Assembly (NCBI GenBank): GCA_900319235.1 | Contig: ONNR01000002.1 | Span: forward strand, 22,517-86,516 | DNA from: an uncultured Prevotellaceae bacterium | GTDB lineage: Bacteria; Bacteroidota; Bacteroidia; Bacteroidales; UBA3663 | DNA: 64,000 bases | Direction: 5' to 3' | Shown here: positions 22,793 to 29,717 of the stretch, in pieces | Layout of the letters: each line of letters begins with the position of its first letter | Numbering within the stretch: position 1 is the first letter of the stretch | Translations under genes and position numbers: made by a program | Notes under the pieces: model-generated | The model's input: only the letters and a program-made list of their open reading frames with translations | Database searches by the model: none | What the model was told of the DNA's origin: nothing

Positions 22793-22925
22793 AAAAACGA
22801 AGATGTTTTATTAGAATACTTCAATAATTTGGAGATTTAAGTTTGGCTTTTCATGTAATTTGTGTGTGTTTATCTAAATGTTATGAGGATCAGGACTTGT
22901 GAAAGTCTTGATCCTTTCTTTTTTT
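22793..22925 (+). ncRNA. Candidate independent small RNA, about 130 nt
   Basis: The unit runs from a good TTG/TACCTTTG promoter (22756-22786) to a strong Rho-independent terminator (22886-22915 plus T-run). It has its own boundaries and no reading frame longer than a few codons (the first ATG gives Met-Phe-Tyr-stop). A separate TATCTTTG box after the terminator serves the MATE gene, so this is not just a leader. The family is not recognised; it might be a leader attenuator for the MATE gene if the terminator is conditional. Confidence 0.6.
22886..22925 (+). terminator. Strong Rho-independent terminator of the candidate small RNA
   Basis: A 13-bp stem with one G-T pair (AGGATCAGGACTT at 22886-22898 with 22903-22915), a GTGA loop and an 11-base T-rich tail (22915-22925, one C). 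Confidence 0.9.
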
Positions 22926-22969
22926 AGTAAAAAATACATTCAGATGCTCTTTCTTTCAAGAAAAATAGT

Positions 22970-22977
22970 TATCTTTG
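22970..22977 (+). promoter_or_regulatory. -7 box of the MATE gene promoter
   Basis: TATCTTTG lies 38 nt before the start codon. I see no clear TTG at the expected upstream distance. Confidence 0.6.
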
Positions 22978-23015
22978 CACCCAAGATTCATCTTTTACCC
23001 AATTTGCATTAGAAT

Positions 23016-24395
23016 ATGAACCGCGAGATATTGCGAATCGCCATCCCAAGCATCATCACCAATATCACTGTGCCCCTGCTCGGCATCGTGGATTTGGCCA
23101 TTGTCGGACACCTTAATAACGAGGCGGCCATTGGCGCCATCGCTGTGGGAGGACTGATCTTCAATATGGTCTATTGGCTTTTCAACTTCCTTCGCATGGG
23201 TTCAAGTGGGCTCACGGCCCAGGCTTACGGCAGGCGAGACCTTGTCTCTGTCAGGAAGGTGTTGCGCATGGGACTTGGTGTGTCGCTGCTTTGCGGCATC
23301 GGCATCTTTGCCATCCAGCGACCTATGGAGTGGATTTCGCACATCATCATTTCTCCTACCGATCAGGTGTGGACTTTGGCGTTGCAGTATTTCCGTGTGC
23401 GAATCTGGGCAGCACCCGCGGTCCTTGCACTTTTTGCAATGAATGGTTGGCTTGTGGGCAATCAGAATTCGCGCTTTCCCTTATATATTGCGGTGGGTCA
23501 GAACCTGCTCAATATCGTTGCCAGCTATCTGTTGGTTTTCCATGCGGGACTTGGAGTCAAAGGTGTTGCATTGGGAACGGTGATAGCCGAATATGCGGGT
23601 GTACTAGCCGCAATTTGCTGGTGTCGATATCAGATGAAGTTGTCAACAGAGTTATTCACAAAAATTGTTGATAAATCGCCTTCCACAGGTTTTGAACAAG
23701 GTAATGTTGATAAATCTGGGGAATATGAACTAAGTTATCAACAGTTTTTCACCGTAAACAGGGATATCTTCTTCCGAATGATCTGCTTGATTGCGGTAAC
23801 TACTGCCTTTACGGCATTCGGTGCCCGAATGGGCGACACCTTACTTGCCGTGAATGCACTCTTGATGCAACTCTTCACGCTTTTCAGTTATTTCAGCGAT
23901 GGCTTTGCCTTGGCCGGAGAGGCTTTGGTCGGCAAGTATTTCGGACTTGCTCAGACATCGGGTGAAGGCGCCAAGACACGGGTGGATGAAGTAGTGAAAA
24001 GACTCTTCGTCATGGGTGGCGTTGTGATGCTGCTTTTCACATTATTATATATTATATCAGGAAAGGGTATCCTCGGCCTTTTGACCGACGATACCCTTAT
24101 CATAGAGGCGGCAATGCCTTATCTGCCATGGGCAGCAGCCATACCGATTTGCGGCGTGGCAGCATTTATGTGGGATGGCATCTACATTGGAGCAACAGCA
24201 ACACGTGAGATGTTCTTTTCGCTGTTGCTTGGTACAATCTGTTTCTTTGTGATGCGCTATGCGTTAGGACATCTGTTGGAAGATGCCAACGACGCCTTGT
24301 GGTGCAGTTTCCTGCTTTATCTTTTGATGCGTGGCGCCTATTTGGGCTTGCGCTGGAAAAGCATTATAAGAAATGCTTTACGGGTTGGCCAATGA
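23016..24395 (+). CDS. MATE-family efflux transporter (DinF-like)
   Basis: 459 residues with 12 predicted membrane helices in two halves. It begins MNREILRIAIPSIITNITVP, the usual MATE/DinF start, with the ion-site region 'LGIVDLAIVGHL'. MATE proteins export cationic drugs or metabolites in exchange for H+ or Na+. The loop between the two halves (about residues 207-245, 'KLSTELFTKIVDKSPSTGF...') is longer and more hydrophilic than usual, and its DNA carries a cluster of DnaA-box-like 9-mers (23641-23743). The 3' end overlaps the convergent deoC by 32 nt. Confidence 0.93.
   Translation: MNREILRIAIPSIITNITVPLLGIVDLAIVGHLNNEAAIGAIAVGGLIFNMVYWLFNFLRMGSSGLTAQAYGRRDLVSVRKVLRMGLGVSLLCGIGIFAIQRPMEWISHIIISPTDQVWTLALQYFRVRIWAAPAVLALFAMNGWLVGNQNSRFPLYIAVGQNLLNIVASYLLVFHAGLGVKGVALGTVIAEYAGVLAAICWCRYQMKLSTELFTKIVDKSPSTGFEQGNVDKSGEYELSYQQFFTVNRDIFFRMICLIAVTTAFTAFGARMGDTLLAVNALLMQLFTLFSYFSDGFALAGEALVGKYFGLAQTSGEGAKTRVDEVVKRLFVMGGVVMLLFTLLYIISGKGILGLLTDDTLIIEAAMPYLPWAAAIPICGVAAFMWDGIYIGATATREMFFSLLLGTICFFVMRYALGHLLEDANDALWCSFLLYLLMRGAYLGLRWKSIIRNALRVGQ
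23641..23743. promoter_or_regulatory. Cluster of five DnaA-box-like 9-mers inside the MATE gene
   Basis: TTGTCAACA (23641-23649), TTATTCACA (23653-23661), TGTTGATAA (23667-23675 and 23705-23713, i.e. TTATCAACA on the minus strand) and TTATCAACA (23735-23743) fall within 103 bp. All are within one or two changes of the DnaA box TTATCCACA. The cluster sits in DNA encoding the variable loop of the transporter. Binding is inference. Confidence 0.5.
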
Positions 24396-25251
24396 TAGCG
24401 GAAAGCAGATTGTTGGCAGCGCTTGATGCGCCGATGCGGTAGAGGTCCTTGGTGAGCCATTCGTCGCCAAGCACGGCCTTGACGATGCTGTAATAGATTA
24501 CGGCATCTTCCGGAGTGCGCACACCACCAGCCACCTTGAATCCGACCTTGTTACCGGTCTGCTCGTAATAGGCCTTGATCATCTTGCACATCACAAGGGC
24601 TGCCTCGGGCGTGGCGGCCACGCTGATCTTGCCCGTCGATGTCTTAATGAAGTCGGCTCCTGAATACATGGCAAGGACAGAAGCCTTGGCAATAAGCGAT
24701 GCGCTCTTGAGAGCTCCGGTTTCGAGGATAACCTTGAAGATCTTGTCGCGGCAGGCTGCCTTGCATTCCTGGATGGTGTCGCACATGCTCTCGTAGTCAC
24801 CTGCAAGCATCTGGCCAACGTTGATGACGATGTCAACCTCATCGGCGCCGCCGGCAAGGGCGAGGGAGATCTCTGCCACCTTGATTTCGTCGAACGTCTG
24901 ACTGGAGGGGAATCCTCCGGCCACGACCGTCGTATCGACTTCTGTGACGTCGAGGTTGGTGGAAACTACTTCTGCGAAGTTGGGATAGACGCAGATCGAA
25001 GCGACGTTGTCAAGCTCGGGATATTTCTCCTCGAAGTCGTTGACGCGCTTGGTGAATTCGGTGATGCGTTCCTCGTTGTCGGTGGGGTTGAGACTGGTGA
25101 GGTCGATGCAACCGAGGCTGAACTTGAGAACGTCAATGGTGTTGTTCGCATCATAGTTCTCGGTGACGATTTGCTTCACTTCGTTGACGATTTCCTCGTC
25201 ACTGAGGTTCACGTCGTACTTGCTGAGGGTGTCAAGATATTTGTCTTTCAT
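24364..25251 (-). CDS. deoC: Deoxyribose-phosphate aldolase
   Basis: 295 residues. The enzyme cleaves 2-deoxyribose-5-phosphate to acetaldehyde and glyceraldehyde-3-phosphate in nucleoside salvage. The Schiff-base Lys lies in 'GADFIKTSTGK', and 'GGADEVDIVINVG' and 'GFKVAGGVRTPEDA' (second active-site Lys) are conserved. It is somewhat longer than the 220-260 residues usual elsewhere, through its N-terminus. It is the last gene of the yqeY-dtd-deoC operon, 21 nt after dtd. Confidence 0.95.
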   Translation of the reverse strand: MKDKYLDTLSKYDVNLSDEEIVNEVKQIVTENYDANNTIDVLKFSLGCIDLTSLNPTDNEERITEFTKRVNDFEEKYPELDNVASICVYPNFAEVVSTNLDVTEVDTTVVAGGFPSSQTFDEIKVAEISLALAGGADEVDIVINVGQMLAGDYESMCDTIQECKAACRDKIFKVILETGALKSASLIAKASVLAMYSGADFIKTSTGKISVAATPEAALVMCKMIKAYYEQTGNKVGFKVAGGVRTPEDAVIYYSIVKAVLGDEWLTKDLYRIGASSAANNLLSAIIGQPVKHFL

Positions 25252-25272
25252 AAATAATAGGGGTAATAAATG

Positions 25273-25725
25273 TTATTCCTTGTTCTTGGTATCGATGAGG
25301 ATGGTGACAGGGCCGTCATTTACCAATTCAACCTGCATGTTGGCACCAAAGATACCCGTGGCGACTGGTCGGCCCAGACTATGCTCGATGGCCTGGACAA
25401 ACTTCTCATAGAGCGGCACGGCAATGTCGCGGCCTGCTGCACGAATGTAGGCAGGGCGGTTGCCTTTGGCAGTGAGGGCATGGAGTGTGAACTGCGAAAC
25501 GATGCACACCTCGCCGCCGACGTCCATCACCGAGCGGTTCATCACGCCTCGCTCGTCGTCGAAGATGCGCAGTGCCAGCAGTTTGTGGGCCATCCAGTCG
25601 ATGTCTTCCTGCGTGTCGGCAGCCTCAAAGCCTACGAGCACAAGCAGCCCTTGCCCGATTCGGCAGCGCAATTCACCTTCGATGGTTACTGATGCACGGC
25701 TGACGCGTTGGGTGACGGTTCTCAT
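25273..25725 (-). CDS. dtd: D-aminoacyl-tRNA deacylase
   Basis: 150 residues, the standard Dtd length. It removes mischarged D-amino acids (and Gly from tRNA-Ala). The N-terminus MRTVTQRVSRASVTIEG and the two active-site motifs 'SQFTLHA' (about 77-83) and the C-terminal 'ELVNDGPVTILID' (normally NxGPVT) are visible. It overlaps the yqeY stop by 4 nt, indicating translational coupling. Confidence 0.95.
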   Translation of the reverse strand: MRTVTQRVSRASVTIEGELRCRIGQGLLVLVGFEAADTQEDIDWMAHKLLALRIFDDERGVMNRSVMDVGGEVCIVSQFTLHALTAKGNRPAYIRAAGRDIAVPLYEKFVQAIEHSLGRPVATGIFGANMQVELVNDGPVTILIDTKNKE

Positions 25726-26180
25726 CCGAGTTTGCTGAGGAGATCCTTTACTGCCGCTGAGATGGCCTTGCCGTCGGCCATGCCTGCGAGTTTTGCGGTG
25801 GCTGCCTTCATCACGCGGCCCATGTCCTTGGGACTTGTTGCACCCACTTCGGCGATGATGACCTTGATCTTCTCGCTGATTTCTTCGGGAGAGAGTGCTT
25901 TGGGCAGGAACTCTTCCATCACCTTGACCTGTGCCAGTTCTTCGTCGGCCAAGTCCTGACGGCCTCCGGCAATGAACTGCTCGGCAGCATCCTTGCCCTT
26001 CTTTACCATCTTGGCGATGATCTTGAGGGCATCACTATCGGAAAGTTCGCCATTGGCTCCACCTGCGGTCTTGGCCTCGATAAATTCTTTCTTCACGTTG
26101 CGTAGTGTATCGCGACGCACTGCATCACGATCCTTCATGGCATTCTTGATGCCTTCGCTGATTTGATCGAACAGATTCAT
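25722..26180 (-). CDS. yqeY: GatB/YqeY domain-containing protein
   Basis: 152 residues, almost all a single YqeY domain related to the tail domain of GatB. Typical segments are 'GIKNAMKDRDAVRRDTLRNV', 'FIAGGRQDLADEELAQVKVMEEFLPK' (split by a turn) and 'GATSPKDMGRVMKA'. The function is not firmly known; the domain suggests tRNA interaction. It leads the operon with dtd and deoC and is preceded by a repeat-containing leader (26211-26243) and a promoter at 26265-26295. Confidence 0.93.
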   Translation of the reverse strand: MNLFDQISEGIKNAMKDRDAVRRDTLRNVKKEFIEAKTAGGANGELSDSDALKIIAKMVKKGKDAAEQFIAGGRQDLADEELAQVKVMEEFLPKALSPEEISEKIKVIIAEVGATSPKDMGRVMKAATAKLAGMADGKAISAAVKDLLSKLG

Positions 26181-26210
26181 AATTGTTGTTATTTGGGTTT
26201 AAGTGGGGTT

Positions 26211-26243
26211 ATTTAGAGTTAAGAAGGGTTAAGAGGGGTTAGA
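26211..26243 (-). repeat. CTTAACC leader repeat, copy 1
   Basis: On the minus strand this reads TCTAACCCCTCTTAACC then CTTCTTAACTCTAAAT, in the untranslated leader of yqeY. An almost identical stretch occurs at 48946-48981 just before the 61-aa protein gene. Confidence 0.7.
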
Positions 26244-26264
26244 TGTTGGATGATTATAACGGGG

Positions 26265-26295
26265 CAAAGATAATAATAAGTTGCGAGAAATGCAA
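26265..26295 (-). promoter_or_regulatory. Promoter of the yqeY-dtd-deoC operon
   Basis: On the minus strand, TATCTTTG (26272-26265) with TTG (26295-26293) 20 bp upstream, about 85 nt before the yqeY start. Confidence 0.75.
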
Positions 26296-26385
26296 ATTTT
26301 GTCACCTAAAAGATGCAAAAATAGGCGAAAAAGTGCCAATATTGCTTTGATTAAACGAAAAACATGCATTTTTTCGTTGAAAAAT

Positions 26386-26416
26386 TTGGGGATTCCAAGA
26401 AATATCATTATCTTTG
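26386..26416 (+). promoter_or_regulatory. Promoter of the tRNA-His/tRNA-Glu unit
   Basis: TTG at 26386-26388 and TATCTTTG at 26409-26416, 20 bp apart, 30 nt before the first tRNA. Confidence 0.75.
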
Positions 26417-26445
26417 CACCCGCTAAACAAGTTTTAGCCAACATG

Positions 26446-26519
26446 GTGGGTATAGTTCAGTTGGTTAGAGCGACAGATTGTGGTTCTGTATGTCGTGGGT
26501 TCGAATCCCACTACCCACC
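26446..26519 (+). tRNA. tRNA-His (anticodon GTG)
   Basis: A full cloverleaf: acceptor GTGGGTA (26446-26452) pairs with TACCCAC (26512-26518), the anticodon arm ACAGA/TCTGT holds GTG at 26480-26482, and the T arm contains GGTTCGAATCC. A G at 26445 can pair with the discriminator C (26519), the extra G-1 identity element of tRNA-His. CCA is not encoded. Confidence 0.97.
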
Positions 26520-26540
26520 CAACTTTTTCAAAACGGCCCT

Positions 26541-26612
26541 GGCGCTTTCATCTAGCGGTTAGGATACCGGCCTCTCACGCCGGGTACACGGGTTCGAGTC
26601 CCGTAGGCGCTA
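26541..26612 (+). tRNA. tRNA-Glu (anticodon CTC)
   Basis: Acceptor GGCGCTT pairs with AGGCGCT (with G-U pairs at the first position and at the sixth). The anticodon arm is CCGGC/GCCGG with loop CTCTCAC, giving CTC. The T arm is ACGGG TTCGAGT CCCGT. The discriminator is A; CCA is not encoded. It lies 21 nt after tRNA-His and is followed by a terminator. Confidence 0.95.
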
Positions 26613-26616
26613 CTCT

Positions 26617-26650
26617 AAGACCAATCATCGAAAGATGGTTGGTCTTTTTT
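26617..26650 (+). terminator. Terminator of the tRNA pair
   Basis: A 13-bp stem with one G-T pair (AAGACCAATCATC at 26617-26629 with 26634-26646), a GAAA tetraloop and a run of six T (26645-26650). It abuts the stop of the convergent regulator gene. Confidence 0.9.
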
Positions 26651-28848
26651 CATTGGCTTTCCTTATTTCGTTTCTGTACATCAGTGGGAGACTCGTTGAA
26701 CTGTTCCTTGTAGCACTTTGCGAAATAACTTGGTGAAGAGAAACCGACTTCGTAGGCAATCTCGGAGACGGTCTTGTTGCTTTCATGTAACAGACGGTCG
26801 GCTGCCTTCAGACGAATGAGGCGGATGAGTTCGATGGGCGATTTGCCAGTGATTGACTTGCACTTGCGATAGAGTTGCACGCGACTCATATTGAATTCCT
26901 CGCTCAACTGCTGGATGTCGAGGTCGGCATTGCTGATATTTTCGGAGACGAAACTGTGGAAATGATTATAGAAACTGCGGTCCACATCGCTGAACTCGGC
27001 TCGTGTCATCTCCTTGTAGCGGTCCTTGGTGGGATTGATGTATTTGCGACTATTGATCAGGTTGTCGATGCGTGCGAATAAAACGTCGGAATTGAATGGT
27101 TTGGTGATGTAGGCATCAGCGCCTGAACGATATCCCTGAATGCGATGATCGTCTAGAGCATAGGCAGAGAGCAACAGAACGGGGATATGGCTGGTGGCTT
27201 GGTCGGCCTTGAGCAGTCGACAGCATTCAAGACCATTCATCACGGGCATCATGACATCACAGATGATGAGGTCGGGGATGTTCTGCTTGGCCAAAAGCAA
27301 TCCCTCTTCTCCGTTCGATGCTGTGATCACCAGGTAGTTCTTCTTTTGTAGCACCATGGTTAGGTATTTACGAATGTCGCCGTTGTCGTCGATGACAAGA
27401 ATGGATTTGCGGCTTTCTTCAACATCGATGAAGGGAATGTGGCTATTGCTTTCTTTACGGAGTTCGGCTGAATCAGATGTGCTCTGAACAGACTGGTTTG
27501 CAATGGCATCAAGACGTTCGCCGTTATTAAACAGATCATCTTGCAACATATTGAGAACCTTGTCGGCTATTTTCATGAGTTCGTCAGCCTGATGTCCCAT
27601 TAGTGCAATCAGTTCCTTTTGTCTTTCGGTAAGACCTCCTTCCTCAAGGATGGTCTGGATTGGGCCTGCGATGAGGGTGAGTGGTGTGCGGCAGCTATGG
27701 CTGACATTTGAGAAGAACGTCAGTTTGGCCTGTGTGGCGTCTTCGATCCTTTTGCGTAGTTTGGCGCGTTGCTGCATTGCCCAAATGACATAGATTACAA
27801 AGCCGATAATCAATGCTATCAGGAAGATTGCGGCCAAAATGAGCAGTTGGAGTATATTGGAGCGTTCCAGGTACTTGCCCAAACGTCCGTTGACTGCTTC
27901 GATGCGTTGATTCATCTTTTCGATGTGCTGCTCCTGTCGAAGCACCATTTGCACATTGTTGCGGTCGATGAGTTGGGTTGGGAGCTTCGTGACGCGTTCG
28001 TAGGGATGTCCCTCCAGAATGTCAAGCGCCAGTTGGAACGATTCGAGGCCGCAGGTGGGGTTAGTACAGGTGGCATCGATTTTTCCATCGAGGACACATT
28101 GGATGCCTTGACCTTCGCCTGCTAGTGCATCTATGCCCATGATGATCGGCTTCTTAATGAGATTGTGTTTCTGGTAGGCATCGTAAGCTGCAATAGCCAA
28201 AGGGTCGTTGTAGGCGGCAATCAGATCGACATCAGGATGCAATGCTATCAGACTGTCGAGAAGCGGAAAGGCAGATTCGTAGGTCCAATTCGTTTCGCAC
28301 GAATCGATGACTTGTATGTCGGGGTAGTTCGAAATCACATCGTGGAATCCTCTGCGTCGTTCGAGTGTGGACGAGGATTCCTTGACGCCCAGCACTTCAA
28401 TCACCTTGCCGTGACCATTGAGACTGTACGAAGCAAATTGACCGCCTCGGATGCCTATGTCTCTGTTGTCGACTGAAACGCGAGCGGTGTAGTTGGTGCT
28501 TGCGGTTTCGCTGTCGATGAGGATGACGGGGATGCCGGCGGCGGCAGCTTCGTCAACGACGGGGCTCAATGCTTCGGCGGCTTCGGGAAGGATCATAATC
28601 AAATCGACCTTGGCTTTGATTAGTCGCCGCACATCAGCAATCTGTTCCGATACATTGGTGACATTGTGCGAGATATCCAGTTCTACTTCCGGATAGGAAT
28701 TATCCTCACGCTGCAAGTCTTTGATGAGTTGTCGGTTCCAATCGTTGTGTATGCATTGCGATACACCGATATGATACTTCTTTTCTCGACATGCAGTGAA
28801 CAGGATAAATGATATTAGTATAAAAAGTGCTTTTACTGTGTTGTACAT
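26650..28848 (-). CDS. Hybrid two-component regulator without an ATPase domain
   Basis: 732 residues from ATG 28848 (ATG 28857 adds three); longer upstream frames overlap the preceding gene. Order: lipoprotein-like signal with lipobox LFTAC (Cys 20); periplasmic sugar-binding-like domain (24-300); transmembrane helix (333-357); DHp helix pair with NVSHSCRTPL (His 384); receiver domain (482-596; Asp 531, Lys 583); AraC DNA-binding domain (640-725). Only about 45 residues separate the DHp from the receiver, so the usual 110-residue HATPase_c domain is missing, and the Glu after the phospho-His is Ser. It cannot be an autonomous kinase. It lies downstream of the pectin esterase and HhH genes and may sense a pectin-derived sugar. 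Confidence 0.85.
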   Translation of the reverse strand: MYNTVKALFILISFILFTACREKKYHIGVSQCIHNDWNRQLIKDLQREDNSYPEVELDISHNVTNVSEQIADVRRLIKAKVDLIMILPEAAEALSPVVDEAAAAGIPVILIDSETASTNYTARVSVDNRDIGIRGGQFASYSLNGHGKVIEVLGVKESSSTLERRRGFHDVISNYPDIQVIDSCETNWTYESAFPLLDSLIALHPDVDLIAAYNDPLAIAAYDAYQKHNLIKKPIIMGIDALAGEGQGIQCVLDGKIDATCTNPTCGLESFQLALDILEGHPYERVTKLPTQLIDRNNVQMVLRQEQHIEKMNQRIEAVNGRLGKYLERSNILQLLILAAIFLIALIIGFVIYVIWAMQQRAKLRKRIEDATQAKLTFFSNVSHSCRTPLTLIAGPIQTILEEGGLTERQKELIALMGHQADELMKIADKVLNMLQDDLFNNGERLDAIANQSVQSTSDSAELRKESNSHIPFIDVEESRKSILVIDDNGDIRKYLTMVLQKKNYLVITASNGEEGLLLAKQNIPDLIICDVMMPVMNGLECCRLLKADQATSHIPVLLLSAYALDDHRIQGYRSGADAYITKPFNSDVLFARIDNLINSRKYINPTKDRYKEMTRAEFSDVDRSFYNHFHSFVSENISNADLDIQQLSEEFNMSRVQLYRKCKSITGKSPIELIRLIRLKAADRLLHESNKTVSEIAYEVGFSSPSYFAKCYKEQFNESPTDVQKRNKESQ

Positions 28849-28882
28849 TCGAGGCATTTTCGCAGGTTTTGGTTTGTTGTGT

Positions 28883-29710
28883 TTATTCGAATGTGAGATA
28901 GGGGAGAATCTGCTGAATCTGCTCGGCAGAAAAAGTAGTGAGTTGCTGGAATTCGACGATTGAAGCCAGTCGCTTATGCCGTGTGCGGTATCGAACGATT
29001 TCGACGGCTTGTTCGTGTGAGATGTAGGGGTGACGTTGCAATTCGGAAACCGTTGCTTCATTGATATGAATGAGCCGGAGTCGGTTGGCGTCGGTAGTGA
29101 ACCAGACTGTGCACCATTCTTCCATGTAATCTCTTGCGGCATCCCAGGTGAGGAATTCCTGCAGTTGTCGGGGATTGTAGAATCCTCCATAACGAAGGCG
29201 ATTCTTGAGAATCACCGATGCCGTACGTGCAGCAATGCCAGGGATTCGGATGAGGGTCAGGCTATCGATGGTGTTAAGGTCAAAGAGGTGAGGCTCGGTG
29301 AATTTGCGAGGGCGTTCCCCAGTTTGAGAGGAGAAGAGAGAGGATTGTGAGGCATTGATTGTTGCAGTACTGTCTGCAATGGCGTTTGAACTGCGTAGAG
29401 ATTGGTCGGGTTTGTTTTGTCCTTGAGTTGAAGTGCTTCGGCGATAATTATAGTTGTTTCGATTGTCGGTGTGATGGTAGTAGCCGTTTCGATGATTGTA
29501 TTCGCGGTAAGAAGTGGTTTGTGGAGGAATTTGGAGGCGTGTGGTGTCGGCAAGCAATTGAGCCACTTGGGCCTCGAGTATTTCGATGCGTTCTTCCTGT
29601 TGATGCATACTGACGAAGAAACGAGCCACGCTGATGCCCATCAAAAAGATGATGAGCACCAGGAGGCTGCGTTGTATGTAGGGAGGTATGGACTTACGAT
29701 TGCTGGCCAT
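28883..29710 (-). CDS. Membrane-anchored helix-hairpin-helix protein (ComEA-like)
   Basis: 275 residues. One transmembrane helix (about 14-33) is followed by a short coiled coil, a low-complexity Asn/Tyr/Ser-rich linker (about 65-135) and two or three HhH repeats: 'FDLNTIDSLTLIRIPGIAARTASVILKNR', split as FDLNTIDSLTLI and PGIAARTASVIL, then 'HINEATVSELQRHPYISHEQA'. HhH proteins of this type bind duplex DNA; ComEA acts in DNA uptake. A DNA-uptake role here is inference. It starts 7 nt after the pectin esterase stop and ends 25-34 nt before the regulator, so all three appear co-transcribed. Confidence 0.8.
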   Translation of the reverse strand: MASNRKSIPPYIQRSLLVLIIFLMGISVARFFVSMHQQEERIEILEAQVAQLLADTTRLQIPPQTTSYREYNHRNGYYHHTDNRNNYNYRRSTSTQGQNKPDQSLRSSNAIADSTATINASQSSLFSSQTGERPRKFTEPHLFDLNTIDSLTLIRIPGIAARTASVILKNRLRYGGFYNPRQLQEFLTWDAARDYMEEWCTVWFTTDANRLRLIHINEATVSELQRHPYISHEQAVEIVRYRTRHKRLASIVEFQQLTTFSAEQIQQILPYLTFE

Positions 29711-29717
29711 TTCCAGA

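Larger units (their letters stand above)
22378..23015. other. asd-MATE intergenic region
   Basis: 638 nt without a convincing gene. It contains, in order: the asd promoter (22447-22477), an inverted-repeat element (22599-22634), a complete promoter-to-terminator small-RNA unit (22756-22925) and the promoter of the MATE gene (22970-22977). Short open frames here lack starts placed correctly relative to the promoters. Confidence 0.8.

Noticed and set aside
22365..22814. Two 68-codon frames between asd and the MATE gene
   Set aside because: One begins before the asd promoter and runs through it, the other runs through the small-RNA promoter; composition is that of AT-rich intergenic DNA.
23641..23743. 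Chromosomal replication origin
   Set aside because: The site lies inside a gene, no dnaA/dnaN or AT-rich unwinding element is adjacent, and rpoBC would be transcribed head-on to the forks. Kept only as a DnaA-binding candidate.
28849..29190. N-terminal extension of the hybrid regulator
   Set aside because: It overlaps the HhH gene on the same strand in another frame, is low-complexity, and the lipoprotein signal starts at 28848/28857.
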